Shown here: positions 28,964-36,994 of the stretch, one piece after another
How positions within the stretch are numbered: position 1 is the stretch's first letter
How the letters are laid out: each line of letters begins with the position of its first letter
Assembly: GCF_008123515.1 (NCBI RefSeq)
Contig: NZ_VSSR01000037.1
Location: 24,200 to 88,199 of the forward strand
Source: Bradyrhizobium cytisi
GTDB taxonomy: Bacteria; Pseudomonadota; Alphaproteobacteria; Rhizobiales; Xanthobacteraceae
Direction: 5' to 3'
DNA: 64,000 nt
Translations under genes and position numbers: made by a program
Notes under the pieces: generated by a model
What the model was told of the DNA's origin: nothing
The model's input: the letters and a program-made list of their open reading frames with translations, nothing else
Databases searched by the model: none

Positions 28964-30721
28964 CTACCCCTCGAACGCGTCGATCGACGCCTTGCTGCCG
29001 GGCGAGACCAGCGTCTCGTCGGGCGCGGGCAACTTCTCGCCTCTGTCGCGAAAGCGGTTGGTGATGGGATAGCGGCGGTCGCGGCCGAAGTTCTTCCGCG
29101 TCACCTTCACGCCGGGGGCGGCCTGGCGGCGCTTGTATTCGGCGACGTTGAGAAGATGGTCGATGCGGGTCACCGTCTCGCGGTCGAAGCCCGCGGCGAT
29201 GATCTGGTCGAGTGGCTCCTCGCGTTCGACCAGACGCTCCAGGATCGCGTCGAGCACCTCGTAAGCCGGCAGTGAGTCCTGATCGGTCTGGTTCTCACGC
29301 AGCTCCGCAGTCGGCGGTCGTGTGATGATATCGGGCGGGATCACCTCGCCCGCCGGTCCGAGCGCGCCGTCCGGTTTCCATGCATTGCGCAGCGCCGCCA
29401 ATCGAAACACCTGCGTCTTGTAGATGTCCTTGATCGGATTGAAGCCGCCGTTCATGTCGCCATAGAGCGTGGCATAGCCGACCGACATTTCCGACTTGTT
29501 GCCTGTCGTCACCACCATCAGCCCGGTCTTGTTGGAGATCGCCATCAGCAGCGTGCCGCGCGTCCGGGCCTGGAGGTTTTCCTCGGCGATATCGGGCGGC
29601 AGGTTCTTGAAGATGCCGGACAGAATGGTCTCGAAACCATTCACCGCCTCCGCGATCGGCAACACCTCGTAGCGGATGCCGAGATGGCCGGCGAGCTCGC
29701 CCGCATCGGCAATCGAGTGTGCCGCCGTGTAGCGATAAGGCAGCATCACGCCGTGCACCTGGTCGGCGCCGAGTGCGTCGACCGCGATCGCCGCACAGAG
29801 TGCGGAATCGATGCCGCCCGAGATGCCGAGCAGCACACCGGGAAAGCCGTTTTTGGTAACGTAGTCGCGCAAGCCCAGCACGCAGGCGGCATAGTCGGCC
29901 TTATCGCCCTCGGGCTGCTCCGCGATCGGACCCGTGCAACGCCAATCGCCGCCGTTTCTGATGAAGCGCAACGTCGTGACGTTCTCCTCGAACGCGGGCA
30001 GTTGCGCGGCAAGCGAGAGATCGCCATTGAGCGCGAAAGACGCGCCGTCGAACACGAGCTCGTCCTGGCCGCAGACCTGGTTGAGATAGACCAGAGGCAG
30101 GCCGCTCTCGGTGACCCGCGCGACCGCCACCGACAGACGCACATCGTTCTTGTCGCGGCCATAGGGCGAGCCGTTCGGGACCAGAATGATCTCGGCGCCG
30201 GTCTCGGCCAGCGTCTCGATCACGTTCTCGTAGTCCTCGGACTCTTCCAGCCAGATGTCCTCGCAGATCGGCACGCCGATCCGCACGCCGCGCACGGTGA
30301 CCGGACCAGCAGCTGGCCCGCGCGCAAACAGCCGCTTCTCGTCGAACACACCGTAATTCGGCAGGTTGCATTTGAAGCGCAACGCGGCGATGCGCCCGCC
30401 GTCGAGCAGCGCACAGGCATTGTAGAGCTTGCCGTCCTCGACCCAGGGCGTGCCGACCAGCAGCGCCGGGCCGCCGTCGGCGGTCTCGCGCGCTAGCGCT
30501 TCGATGACGGAACGGCAGGCGGCCTGGAAGGCAGGCTTCTGCACCAGATCTTCCGGCGGATAACCGGCGATGAACAATTCCGGAAACAGCACCAGATCGG
30601 CACCATCGGCGATCGCTCGCTCGCGTGCCGAGCGAACCTTCGCGGCATTGCCCTCGATATCGCCCATGGTCGGATTGAGCTGGGCGAGCGTGACCGCGAA
30701 TGCGTCGAGACGTTCGGTCAT
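28964..30721 (-). CDS. nadE: Glutamine-dependent NAD+ synthetase
   Basis: Forms NAD+ from nicotinate adenine dinucleotide with glutamine-derived ammonia. About 585 residues. The N-terminal nitrilase-type glutaminase has the Glu (LFPELFIAGYPPEDL), Lys (LRFKCNLPNYGVFDE) and Cys (GVPICEDIW) catalytic residues. The synthetase domain shows LLGISGGIDSALCAAIA, the ATP pyrophosphatase motif. ATG 30721 gives the common N-terminus MTERLDAFAV; GTG 30727 is possible. It is the last gene of the DAHP synthase-dgkA-nadE operon (24 nt after dgkA). Confidence 0.95.
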   Translation of the reverse strand: MTERLDAFAVTLAQLNPTMGDIEGNAAKVRSARERAIADGADLVLFPELFIAGYPPEDLVQKPAFQAACRSVIEALARETADGGPALLVGTPWVEDGKLYNACALLDGGRIAALRFKCNLPNYGVFDEKRLFARGPAAGPVTVRGVRIGVPICEDIWLEESEDYENVIETLAETGAEIILVPNGSPYGRDKNDVRLSVAVARVTESGLPLVYLNQVCGQDELVFDGASFALNGDLSLAAQLPAFEENVTTLRFIRNGGDWRCTGPIAEQPEGDKADYAACVLGLRDYVTKNGFPGVLLGISGGIDSALCAAIAVDALGADQVHGVMLPYRYTAAHSIADAGELAGHLGIRYEVLPIAEAVNGFETILSGIFKNLPPDIAEENLQARTRGTLLMAISNKTGLMVVTTGNKSEMSVGYATLYGDMNGGFNPIKDIYKTQVFRLAALRNAWKPDGALGPAGEVIPPDIITRPPTAELRENQTDQDSLPAYEVLDAILERLVEREEPLDQIIAAGFDRETVTRIDHLLNVAEYKRRQAAPGVKVTRKNFGRDRRYPITNRFRDRGEKLPAPDETLVSPGSKASIDAFEG

Positions 30722-30745
30722 GGCCACCGCACTCCAATTTCGTGG

Positions 30746-31099
30746 CTAGAGGAATCCCAGACGCTCGATGATCGCGATGATCCAGAACGCGCCGGCCATC
30801 AGCAGCGCGACGCCGACCGCGGCCGAGCCCATGTCCTTGACCCGCCCGATCTGCTTGTCGTGATCCATGGTCAGGCGATCGGCGAGCTTCTCGATCGCGG
30901 TGTTGAGCAACTCGACCACCAGCACGAAGGCGACCGAGCAGACCAGCTCGACCGCGCGCGTCGCGCTGGCGGCGACGAACCACGCCACCGGCAGCGACAG
31001 GAGCAGCGCAAAGATCTCCTCGCGGACGGCCTGCTCCGAGTGGAACGCAAAGGCCAGACCGTTGCGGGAGTTGATCGTGGCCTTCCAGATCCGCAGCAA
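30746..31099 (-). CDS. dgkA: Diacylglycerol kinase
   Basis: Small integral-membrane diacylglycerol kinase of 117 residues, the usual size. Three membrane helices are predicted. An amphipathic N-terminus (MLRIWKATINSRNGLAFAF) is followed by EEIFALLLSLPVA, and the active-site motif ELLNTAIEKLADRL lies near residue 70. It phosphorylates diacylglycerol released by membrane-derived glucan synthesis or lipid turnover. It begins 4 nt after the stop of the DAHP synthase gene. Confidence 0.95.
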   Translation of the reverse strand: MLRIWKATINSRNGLAFAFHSEQAVREEIFALLLSLPVAWFVAASATRAVELVCSVAFVLVVELLNTAIEKLADRLTMDHDKQIGRVKDMGSAAVGVALLMAGAFWIIAIIERLGFL

Positions 31100-31103
31100 G
31101 GAT

Positions 31104-32492
31104 TTAGAGCCCCGCTGCAGCCGGCATCGGCCTGACCTTGCCGGCGCGTTCCTGCTTCAGCAGTTCGGCGACCAGGAAAGCCATATCGATGGATTGCTCG
31201 GCATTGAGGCGGGGATCGCAAACCGTGTGGTAGCGGTCGTTGAGATCCTCGTCCGTGATGGCGCGGGCGCCGCCGATGCACTCGGTGACGTCCTGGCCGG
31301 TCATCTCCAGATGCACGCCGCCGGCGTGGGTGCCTTCCGCGGCGTGGATCGTGAAGAACGACTTCACCTCCGACAGCACGCGGTCGAACGGCCGCGTCTT
31401 GTAGCCCGACGTCGAGGTGATGGTGTTGCCGTGCATGGGGTCGCACGACCAGACCACCACCCTGCCCTCGCGCTTCACCGCGCGGATCAGGCCCGGCAGA
31501 TGGTCGGCGACCTTGTCGGAGCCGAAACGGTTGATCAGCGTCAGCCGGCCCGGCTCGTTGTCAGGATTGAGCACGTCGATCAGCTTCAGCAGCTCGTCGG
31601 GCTTGAGCGACGGGCCGCACTTCAGGCCGATCGGGTTCTTGATGCCGCGGAAATATTCGATGTGGCCGTGATCGAGCTGGCGGGTGCGGTCGCCGATCCA
31701 GATCATGTGGCCCGAGGTCGCGTACCAGTCGCCGGTCGTGGAATCGACGCGGGTCATGGCCTGCTCGTAGCCGAGCAACAGCGCCTCATGGCTGGTGTAG
31801 AAATCGGTAGCGCGCAGCTCGGGATGGCTTTCGAGATCGAGGCCGCAGGCACGCATGAAGTTGAGCGCGTCCGAGATGCGGTCGGCCAGTTCCTTGTAGC
31901 GGCGGGACTGCGGCGAGTCCTTGAGGAAGCCGAGCATCCACTGATGCACGCTGCCGAGGTTGGCGAAGCCGCCGGTGGCGAAGGCGCGGAGCAGGTTCAG
32001 CGTCGCGGCCGACTGGCGATAGGCCATTAGCTGGCGCTGCGGATCCGGCACGCGCGCTTCCCTGGTGAAGGCGATGTCGTTGACGATGTCGCCGCGATAG
32101 CTCGGCAGCTCGACGCCGTCGATCTTCTCGGTCGGCGACGAGCGCGGTTTTGCAAACTGGCCGGCGATGCGGCCGACCTTCACCACCGGCACCGCGCCGG
32201 CATAGGTCAGCACCACCGCCATCTGCAGCAGCACGCGGAAGAAGTCGCGGATGTTGTTGGCGCCGTGCTCGGCAAAGCTCTCGGCGCAATCGCCGCCCTG
32301 CAGCAGGAAGGCGTCGCCGGCCGCAACGCGCCCCAGCGCCTTCTTCAGATTGCGCGCCTCGCCGGCAAACACCAGCGGCGGAAAGGTTGCAAGCTGCGCC
32401 TCGACGTCGGCCAAAGCCTTGGCGTCGGGATAATCGGGCACCTGTAGCACCGGCTTGCTGCGCCAGGACTCGGGCGTCCACCGCTCGGACAT
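31104..32492 (-). CDS. 3-deoxy-7-phosphoheptulonate synthase, class II
   Basis: First step of the shikimate pathway: phosphoenolpyruvate plus erythrose 4-phosphate to DAHP. 462 residues from ATG 32492 (GGAGAG 6 nt upstream). Class II (plant-type) motifs include SERWTPESWRSKPVLQVPDY at the N-terminus, FLLQGGDCAESFAEH, GRIAGQFAKPRSSP, and VVWSCDPMHGNTI near the metal site. No fused chorismate mutase is present. First gene of an operon with dgkA and nadE; these enzymes act in different pathways, so the link may be only in expression. Confidence 0.96.
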   Translation of the reverse strand: MSERWTPESWRSKPVLQVPDYPDAKALADVEAQLATFPPLVFAGEARNLKKALGRVAAGDAFLLQGGDCAESFAEHGANNIRDFFRVLLQMAVVLTYAGAVPVVKVGRIAGQFAKPRSSPTEKIDGVELPSYRGDIVNDIAFTREARVPDPQRQLMAYRQSAATLNLLRAFATGGFANLGSVHQWMLGFLKDSPQSRRYKELADRISDALNFMRACGLDLESHPELRATDFYTSHEALLLGYEQAMTRVDSTTGDWYATSGHMIWIGDRTRQLDHGHIEYFRGIKNPIGLKCGPSLKPDELLKLIDVLNPDNEPGRLTLINRFGSDKVADHLPGLIRAVKREGRVVVWSCDPMHGNTITSTSGYKTRPFDRVLSEVKSFFTIHAAEGTHAGGVHLEMTGQDVTECIGGARAITDEDLNDRYHTVCDPRLNAEQSIDMAFLVAELLKQERAGKVRPMPAAAGL

Positions 32493-32673
32493 CGCAATCT
32501 CTCCGTGAAGCAAAAAGTGCAACCTGATCTGTGGGTTGCGAGGGCCGCCTTATACACAGGCTGGCGCGACACCGCCAGTTGTAAATCCATTCCGCAATGC
32601 AAACCCTTGCGGGCAAAGCCGAATTCGCATTTGCTGGGGGTGGCAGAGGAAACCGGCAAGACAGCTTCGATCC

Positions 32674-33570
32674 ATGGACGCGGCACTGGACGACGTTTTC
32701 ATCGACGAGATCAGCTTCCCGGCGACCGACGGGTATGCGCTGACCGGCACCCTGTTCCTGCCGCGCGGCGCCAAGCGCCATGCCGTCCTGATCAATTCGG
32801 CGACTGCCGTCCCGCGAAAAATCTATCGCGGCTTCGCCTCCTATCTCGCCCACCGCGGCTGTGCGGTCCTCACTTACGACTATCGCGGCATCGGCGACTC
32901 CCGCCTGCCGGCCATGGTCGGCTACAACCAGCCGAAATCGCTGGTCGGCTTCAAGGCCTCGATGTCGGACTGGGCCGCGCTCGACATCACCGCCGCGGTG
33001 AGCTGGATGCGCGAGCGTTACAACACGCTCCCCCTTGCCTATTTCGGCCATTCCTTCGGTGGCCAGGCGCTCGGGCTGATCGCGAACAACACCGACATCT
33101 CGCGCGCCGCGTTCGTGGCCTCGCAGGCCGCGACCTGGCGGCTGATGACGTCGCCGGAGAAATACCGCGTCTTCGCATTCATGAATTTCGTCGGCGTCCC
33201 GCTGGTCCACGCACTCGGCTACGCGCCGGGCTGGGTCGGCATCGGCGAGGATCTGCCCAGGGGTGTCTTCCTGCAATGGGCGGACTGGGTCTCGAGCCCG
33301 CGCTATCTGTTCGATTCCAAACTGCCGGCGCTGGCGAATTTCGCAAAATTCAAGGGCGAGCTGCGCGCGCTGTGCTTCTCCGACGATCCTTGGGCGACGC
33401 GGCCGGCGGTCGAGCTGCTCACGTCAGGCTTCACAGCGATCAAGCCGGAGGTGCTGACGGTGAAGCCGTCCGACGTCGGCGCCAAGGCGATTGGCCATTT
33501 CGGTTTCTTCCGCACCGAGCACCGCGACACGCTGTGGCGCGGCCTGGCGGAATGGATTCAGGGGGAGTGA
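32674..33570 (+). CDS. Alpha/beta hydrolase (COG4757-like)
   Basis: 298 residues from ATG 32674; the open frame upstream lacks support. The serine nucleophile is in YFGHSFGGQALG (G-x-S-x-G as GHSFG). The segment YDYRGIGDSRLPAM surrounds the oxyanion side, and the C-terminal HFGFFRTEHRDTLW supplies the catalytic histidine. The family is widespread but uncharacterised; esterase or lipase-like activity is likely. It converges on the histidine kinase gene with 3 nt between stop codons. Confidence 0.85.
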   Translation: MDAALDDVFIDEISFPATDGYALTGTLFLPRGAKRHAVLINSATAVPRKIYRGFASYLAHRGCAVLTYDYRGIGDSRLPAMVGYNQPKSLVGFKASMSDWAALDITAAVSWMRERYNTLPLAYFGHSFGGQALGLIANNTDISRAAFVASQAATWRLMTSPEKYRVFAFMNFVGVPLVHALGYAPGWVGIGEDLPRGVFLQWADWVSSPRYLFDSKLPALANFAKFKGELRALCFSDDPWATRPAVELLTSGFTAIKPEVLTVKPSDVGAKAIGHFGFFRTEHRDTLWRGLAEWIQGE

Positions 33571-33573
33571 TCG

Positions 33574-34881
33574 TCAGGCGGCCGCGGGCAGTTTGACGAC
33601 GATCCGCAGCCCTGTTCGTCCAGCCTCCGTCATGTTCACCGCTTCTATCGTCCCACCGAGCCGATCGACGATCCGCTTCACGATCGAGAGGCCGAGACCG
33701 ACGCCATCGCCTTCCGGACGCTGACCACGGAAGAACGGCTCAAAAATCCGGTCGATCTCGTCGGGGGAAACGCCGGGCCCGGTGTCCTCGATTTGAAGCA
33801 CGGCCGTCGTGTCGTCCTGGTAAATCGCCACGTCGATCCTGCCACCTTCCGGCGTGAACCGGAGCGCGTTGTCGATGAGATTACGGATCATGGCGGCGAG
33901 CATGACAGGCTCACCGCGCACCGGTACAAGCTCAGCTCGTGCGAAGCCGAGATCGACGCCGCGGCCGATCGCCTCCCGCAAGAGATCAGCGATCACCCTT
34001 CTCGCCGTGCGATCGAGCTCCACGACCTCCCATTGGACGCGATCGGAGGGCGTTACGTCATGCCGTGCCAGCGCCAGCAACTGTTCCAAGAGATGCTTGC
34101 TGCGGCGCATGCCTTGCCGAAGCGCCGCAAGGCGCTCGCGCGCGGCCGGCGGCAGTTCGACTTGATCGAGATTTTCGGCCTGCAAGCTCAGCGCGGTGAG
34201 CGGCGTGCGCAGTTCGTGCGCAGCATCGGCGACGAACCTGCGCTGCTGCTCCATCATGTCGTGCACGCGGCGCAGCAAGCCGTTGATCGAGGACACGAAC
34301 GGGTTGAGTTCGCTCGGGAGGCCGTGAAGCGGGAGCGCCGTCATGTCATCCGCGGGCCGGGCATCGAGTTCGTCTGCCAGACGCACCATCGGGCGCAGCG
34401 ATCTGGCGATGACGAAGGCGATCACCAGCATCAGGCAGGGGATGAGCGCTGCAATCGGAAGCACGGTACGGAACGCCATGTCGCCCGCGATCTCATCACG
34501 AACGCCCGTGCTCTGCGCCACTGCAAAGCGGCTGCCGTCGGACCGCGTCCGCAACACCACGCGGATCGGCTTTCCGTTTCGCGTCGCGTCGCGCATCCCG
34601 TCCTGAAGCCGCCACAGCTGGCGCTGCTCGGGCGTGCCTTGCGGCGCCTTGCCCAGCTCCATCAACCAGATTTCGGAATCCTCATCGACCCCATGGAGGT
34701 CCTGAGTTCCCGTGAGACCACCGCCCTGAACGAGATCTGCGATCTGGATCAGGACGGAGTCCTGGGTCTCGATGGCTTCGTCGAATGCCCACCGGTGCGC
34801 AAACACGCCCCCCACAAGACCTGTCAGCAGGACAATCGTCGTCAAGCTGATGAACAGCCGGCCGCGCAACGACTTAGTCAT
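33574..34881 (-). CDS. QseC/PmrB-like sensor histidine kinase
   Basis: 435 residues from ATG 34881. One N-terminal membrane helix, a roughly 120-residue periplasmic region (about 30-145) and a second helix (VLPIAALIPCLMLVIAFVIA) precede a HAMP-like linker, the phospho-acceptor box DAAHELRTPLTAL, and an HATPase domain with N-box RNLIDNALRFTPEGG and G-boxes EDTGPGV and GVGLGLSIVKRI. The start overlaps the stop of the response-regulator gene by 4 nt (ATGA). The input domain resembles QseC/PmrB types that respond to metals, envelope stress or host signals; the ligand is unknown. Confidence 0.92.
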   Translation of the reverse strand: MTKSLRGRLFISLTTIVLLTGLVGGVFAHRWAFDEAIETQDSVLIQIADLVQGGGLTGTQDLHGVDEDSEIWLMELGKAPQGTPEQRQLWRLQDGMRDATRNGKPIRVVLRTRSDGSRFAVAQSTGVRDEIAGDMAFRTVLPIAALIPCLMLVIAFVIARSLRPMVRLADELDARPADDMTALPLHGLPSELNPFVSSINGLLRRVHDMMEQQRRFVADAAHELRTPLTALSLQAENLDQVELPPAARERLAALRQGMRRSKHLLEQLLALARHDVTPSDRVQWEVVELDRTARRVIADLLREAIGRGVDLGFARAELVPVRGEPVMLAAMIRNLIDNALRFTPEGGRIDVAIYQDDTTAVLQIEDTGPGVSPDEIDRIFEPFFRGQRPEGDGVGLGLSIVKRIVDRLGGTIEAVNMTEAGRTGLRIVVKLPAAA

Positions 34882-35540
34882 GGCCCCCGATCCACCATCC
34901 ATCCCATCCCGCGCACGTTACGGATCGCCTCCGTGCCGAGTTTCTTTCGGATGGAGTGGATCAGGAACTCGACTGCATTGCTTTCGACCTCCTCGTTCCA
35001 GCCGTAAAGCTGCCGCTCGAGTTCGCTCCGCGACAGGATAGTCCCGGGCCGCGTCAGCAAGGCCTGGAGCAGCGCGAACTCGCGCGCGGTCAGAATGGAC
35101 GTCTGGCCGTAGAGCGAGGCTTCGCGGGTCGCAGGATCGAGACTGAGCTTGCCATTGCCAAGCACAGCGGGCGCACCGCTGCCTTCACGGCGAAGCACCG
35201 CCCGCATCCGCGCCAGCAGTTCGCGGATCTCGAACGGCTTGACGAGATAATCGTCCGCGCCGAGATCGAGCCCTTCGATCCTGTCGTCAAGCGCATCGCG
35301 CGCCGTCACGATGATGACGGGAAGCTTGCGGCCGTCAGCACGCAGCCGCCGCAAAATATCGCGGCCGTCGGTATTCGGCAGACCGAGATCGAGCAGCAGC
35401 ACCTCGTAGGATTCGCTTTCCGCGGCCAGCAGCGCGGTCTCGCCGTCCCTGACCCAATCGACGGCGTAAGCGGCATCCTTCAGCGCCTGCTCGATCGCCG
35501 CGCCAATCATCCTGTCGTCCTCGACCAGCAGAACCCGCAA
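34878..35540 (-). CDS. QseB/PmrA-like OmpR-family response regulator
   Basis: 220 residues if translation starts at TTG 35540, which has GAGGA 7-8 nt upstream and gives MRVLLVEDDRMIGAA, the normal family start. ATG 35588 or 35582 gives a longer leader without a ribosome-binding site. The receiver domain has Asp 8/9, phospho-acceptor Asp about 51 (LLLDLGLPNTDGRD) and Lys in YLVKPFEIRELLAR. The C-terminal winged helix includes LTAREFALLQALL and SNAVEFLIHSIRKKLG. It is paired with the downstream kinase. Two PmrA-like boxes between this gene and the divergent DUF347 operon suggest autoregulation and control of that operon. Confidence 0.9.
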   Translation of the reverse strand: MRVLLVEDDRMIGAAIEQALKDAAYAVDWVRDGETALLAAESESYEVLLLDLGLPNTDGRDILRRLRADGRKLPVIIVTARDALDDRIEGLDLGADDYLVKPFEIRELLARMRAVLRREGSGAPAVLGNGKLSLDPATREASLYGQTSILTAREFALLQALLTRPGTILSRSELERQLYGWNEEVESNAVEFLIHSIRKKLGTEAIRNVRGMGWMVDRGP

Positions 35541-35593
35541 GACTCGATCCTCAACCGCTGGCCATCCGGCCGTCAAGATCATGGCCATTCCGA

Positions 35594-35610
35594 CTTAGCG
35601 CAGAGTTAGC
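35594..35610 (-). promoter_or_regulatory. QseB/PmrA-like box facing the two-component genes
   Basis: On the plus strand CTTAGC (35594-35599), 5 nt, GTTAGC (35605-35610). Read toward the minus-strand response-regulator gene it is GCTAAC-N5-GCTAAG. The 11-bp spacing fits PmrA/QseB boxes (YTTAAK-N5-YTTAAK). It ends 53 nt before the TTG start at 35540. Regulator identity is inferred. Confidence 0.6.
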
Positions 35611-35666
35611 AAACGCCAGCAGGCCCAAATTGCGGCGAAGGCCAGCCTGCCCGGAATTTTCTCATC

Positions 35667-35683
35667 CCTAAGCCGGGGCTAAG
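35667..35683 (+). promoter_or_regulatory. QseB/PmrA-like box facing the DUF347 operon
   Basis: CCTAAG (35667-35672), 5 nt, GCTAAG (35678-35683), ending 48 nt before the GTG start at 35732. Relative to its gene it has the same orientation and the same gene-proximal half (GCTAAG) as the box at 35594-35610, so the two divergent promoters probably share one regulator. Confidence 0.6.
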
Positions 35684-35731
35684 TCCTCTGCGCGACGCTC
35701 CGACATCACTTCGGCTTTGGGAGATTTGGGC

Positions 35732-36514
35732 GTGTCGCAACATTCAGGCTTTGGCGCAAGGCGGATGCTGAACAAGGTTCCGGAGGTCACCGCGACCTTC
35801 TGGGTCATCAAGATCCTCTCGACCACGGTCGGCGAGACCGGCGCCGACTATCTCGCGGTGCATGTCGGCCTTGGCGCCAGCCTGACCGCGATCTGCATGA
35901 CCGGCCTGCTGATTGCCGCGCTGCTGCTGCAACTGAACCGCCGCGCTTATGTACCCTGGATTTACTGGCTCACCGTCGTCCTCGTCAGTATCGTCGGCAC
36001 GCAGCTCACGGATCTGCTGACAGACAAGCTCGAGATCAGCCTTTATGTCAGCACCGCCGTCTTCGCCTGCGCGCTGGCTGCGACTTTTGCGGTCTGGTTC
36101 GGCGTCGAATGCACGCTGTCGATCCGCAGCATCGTCACGACGCGACGCGAGCTGTTCTACTGGACCGCGATCCTGTTCACCTTCGCACTCGGCACCGCCG
36201 CCGGCGATCTTGCGACCGAAGCACTCGGTCTCGGCTTTCAGCTCGGCGTCGTCGCCTTCGGCGCGCTGATCGTGGCGGTGGCCCTCTCTTACACCATCGG
36301 CGCCAATCCCGTTCTCACCTTCTGGCTCGCCTACATCCTCACTCGCCCGCTCGGCGCCTCGCTCGGCGATCTGCTGTCACAATCGCGCGAGTATGGCGGC
36401 ATGGGCCTCGGCACGATCCACACCAGCATCGCCTTCCTCACCGTGATCGTCGGCCTCGTTGCCTGGGTGACGTTCGAAGGCGACGGCGCGCGCCGCGCCG
36501 GTCCGGCGCAATAA
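35732..36514 (+). CDS. DUF347 four-repeat integral membrane protein (copy 1)
   Basis: 260 residues from GTG 35732, with GGGAG 8 nt upstream (a TTG at 35717 is less likely). The protein has four repeats, each of two membrane helices. Each repeat starts near a conserved tryptophan (TATFW, WIYW, ELFYW, LTFW) and carries G-x4-D after it (GETGAD, GTQLTD, GTAAGD, GASLGD). This matches the DUF347 repeat (COG4705 family). Four similar membrane-embedded Asp residues suggest ion or solute movement, but no function is established. It is the first gene of an operon controlled from a divergent promoter with the QseBC-like pair. Confidence 0.85.
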   Translation: MSQHSGFGARRMLNKVPEVTATFWVIKILSTTVGETGADYLAVHVGLGASLTAICMTGLLIAALLLQLNRRAYVPWIYWLTVVLVSIVGTQLTDLLTDKLEISLYVSTAVFACALAATFAVWFGVECTLSIRSIVTTRRELFYWTAILFTFALGTAAGDLATEALGLGFQLGVVAFGALIVAVALSYTIGANPVLTFWLAYILTRPLGASLGDLLSQSREYGGMGLGTIHTSIAFLTVIVGLVAWVTFEGDGARRAGPAQ

Positions 36515-36574
36515 CGCCAATCACAGTTTCAACGCAGCCTGCACGGACGCAGGAGCCACACCAGGAGAAACCAC

Positions 36575-36976
36575 ATGATGAAACTCATTCCCGCCGTCGT
36601 CGTTTGCCTGCTGACGACCTTCACGGGCGAACCGAACATGCATGCGAGCCAACGCTTCACCTTCGTGCCGCTCGCGGAGGCCGCGACCGCCAAGCTCGGC
36701 GATCTCACGCCGTTCCGCAGCATCGTCGTCGATGTCGCCGCACTGGTCGACAAGGGCGACCTGCCCGGCGCCAAGACAAGGATCAAGGATCTCGAGACCA
36801 AATGGGACGAGGCCGAAGCCGGATTGAAGCCGCGTGCGGCGGCGGACTGGCACACGGTCGACAAGGCGATCGATCGCGCGCTGGAGGCGTTGCGCGCTGG
36901 CACGCCGGACGCTGCAAAATGCAAGCAGGCCATCGCCGATCTGCTCGCGATCATGGATAGCGTCGCCAAGGCCTGA
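36575..36976 (+). CDS. Small secreted helical protein between the DUF347 genes
   Basis: 133 residues. AGGAGA lies 6 nt upstream of ATG 36575. The N-terminal hydrophobic segment (MKLIPAVVVCLLTTFTGEP) is a likely signal peptide or anchor; the rest is mostly amphipathic helix with acidic and basic residues (AKTRIKDLETKWDEAEAGL, VDKAIDRALEALRAG, CKQAIADLLAIMDSV). I do not recognise a named family. It sits 60 nt after one DUF347 gene and 18 nt before the other, so it is probably co-expressed and may act with them in the periplasm. Confidence 0.78.
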   Translation: MMKLIPAVVVCLLTTFTGEPNMHASQRFTFVPLAEAATAKLGDLTPFRSIVVDVAALVDKGDLPGAKTRIKDLETKWDEAEAGLKPRAAADWHTVDKAIDRALEALRAGTPDAAKCKQAIADLLAIMDSVAKA

Positions 36977-36994
36977 GACGACAACGAGGACACC

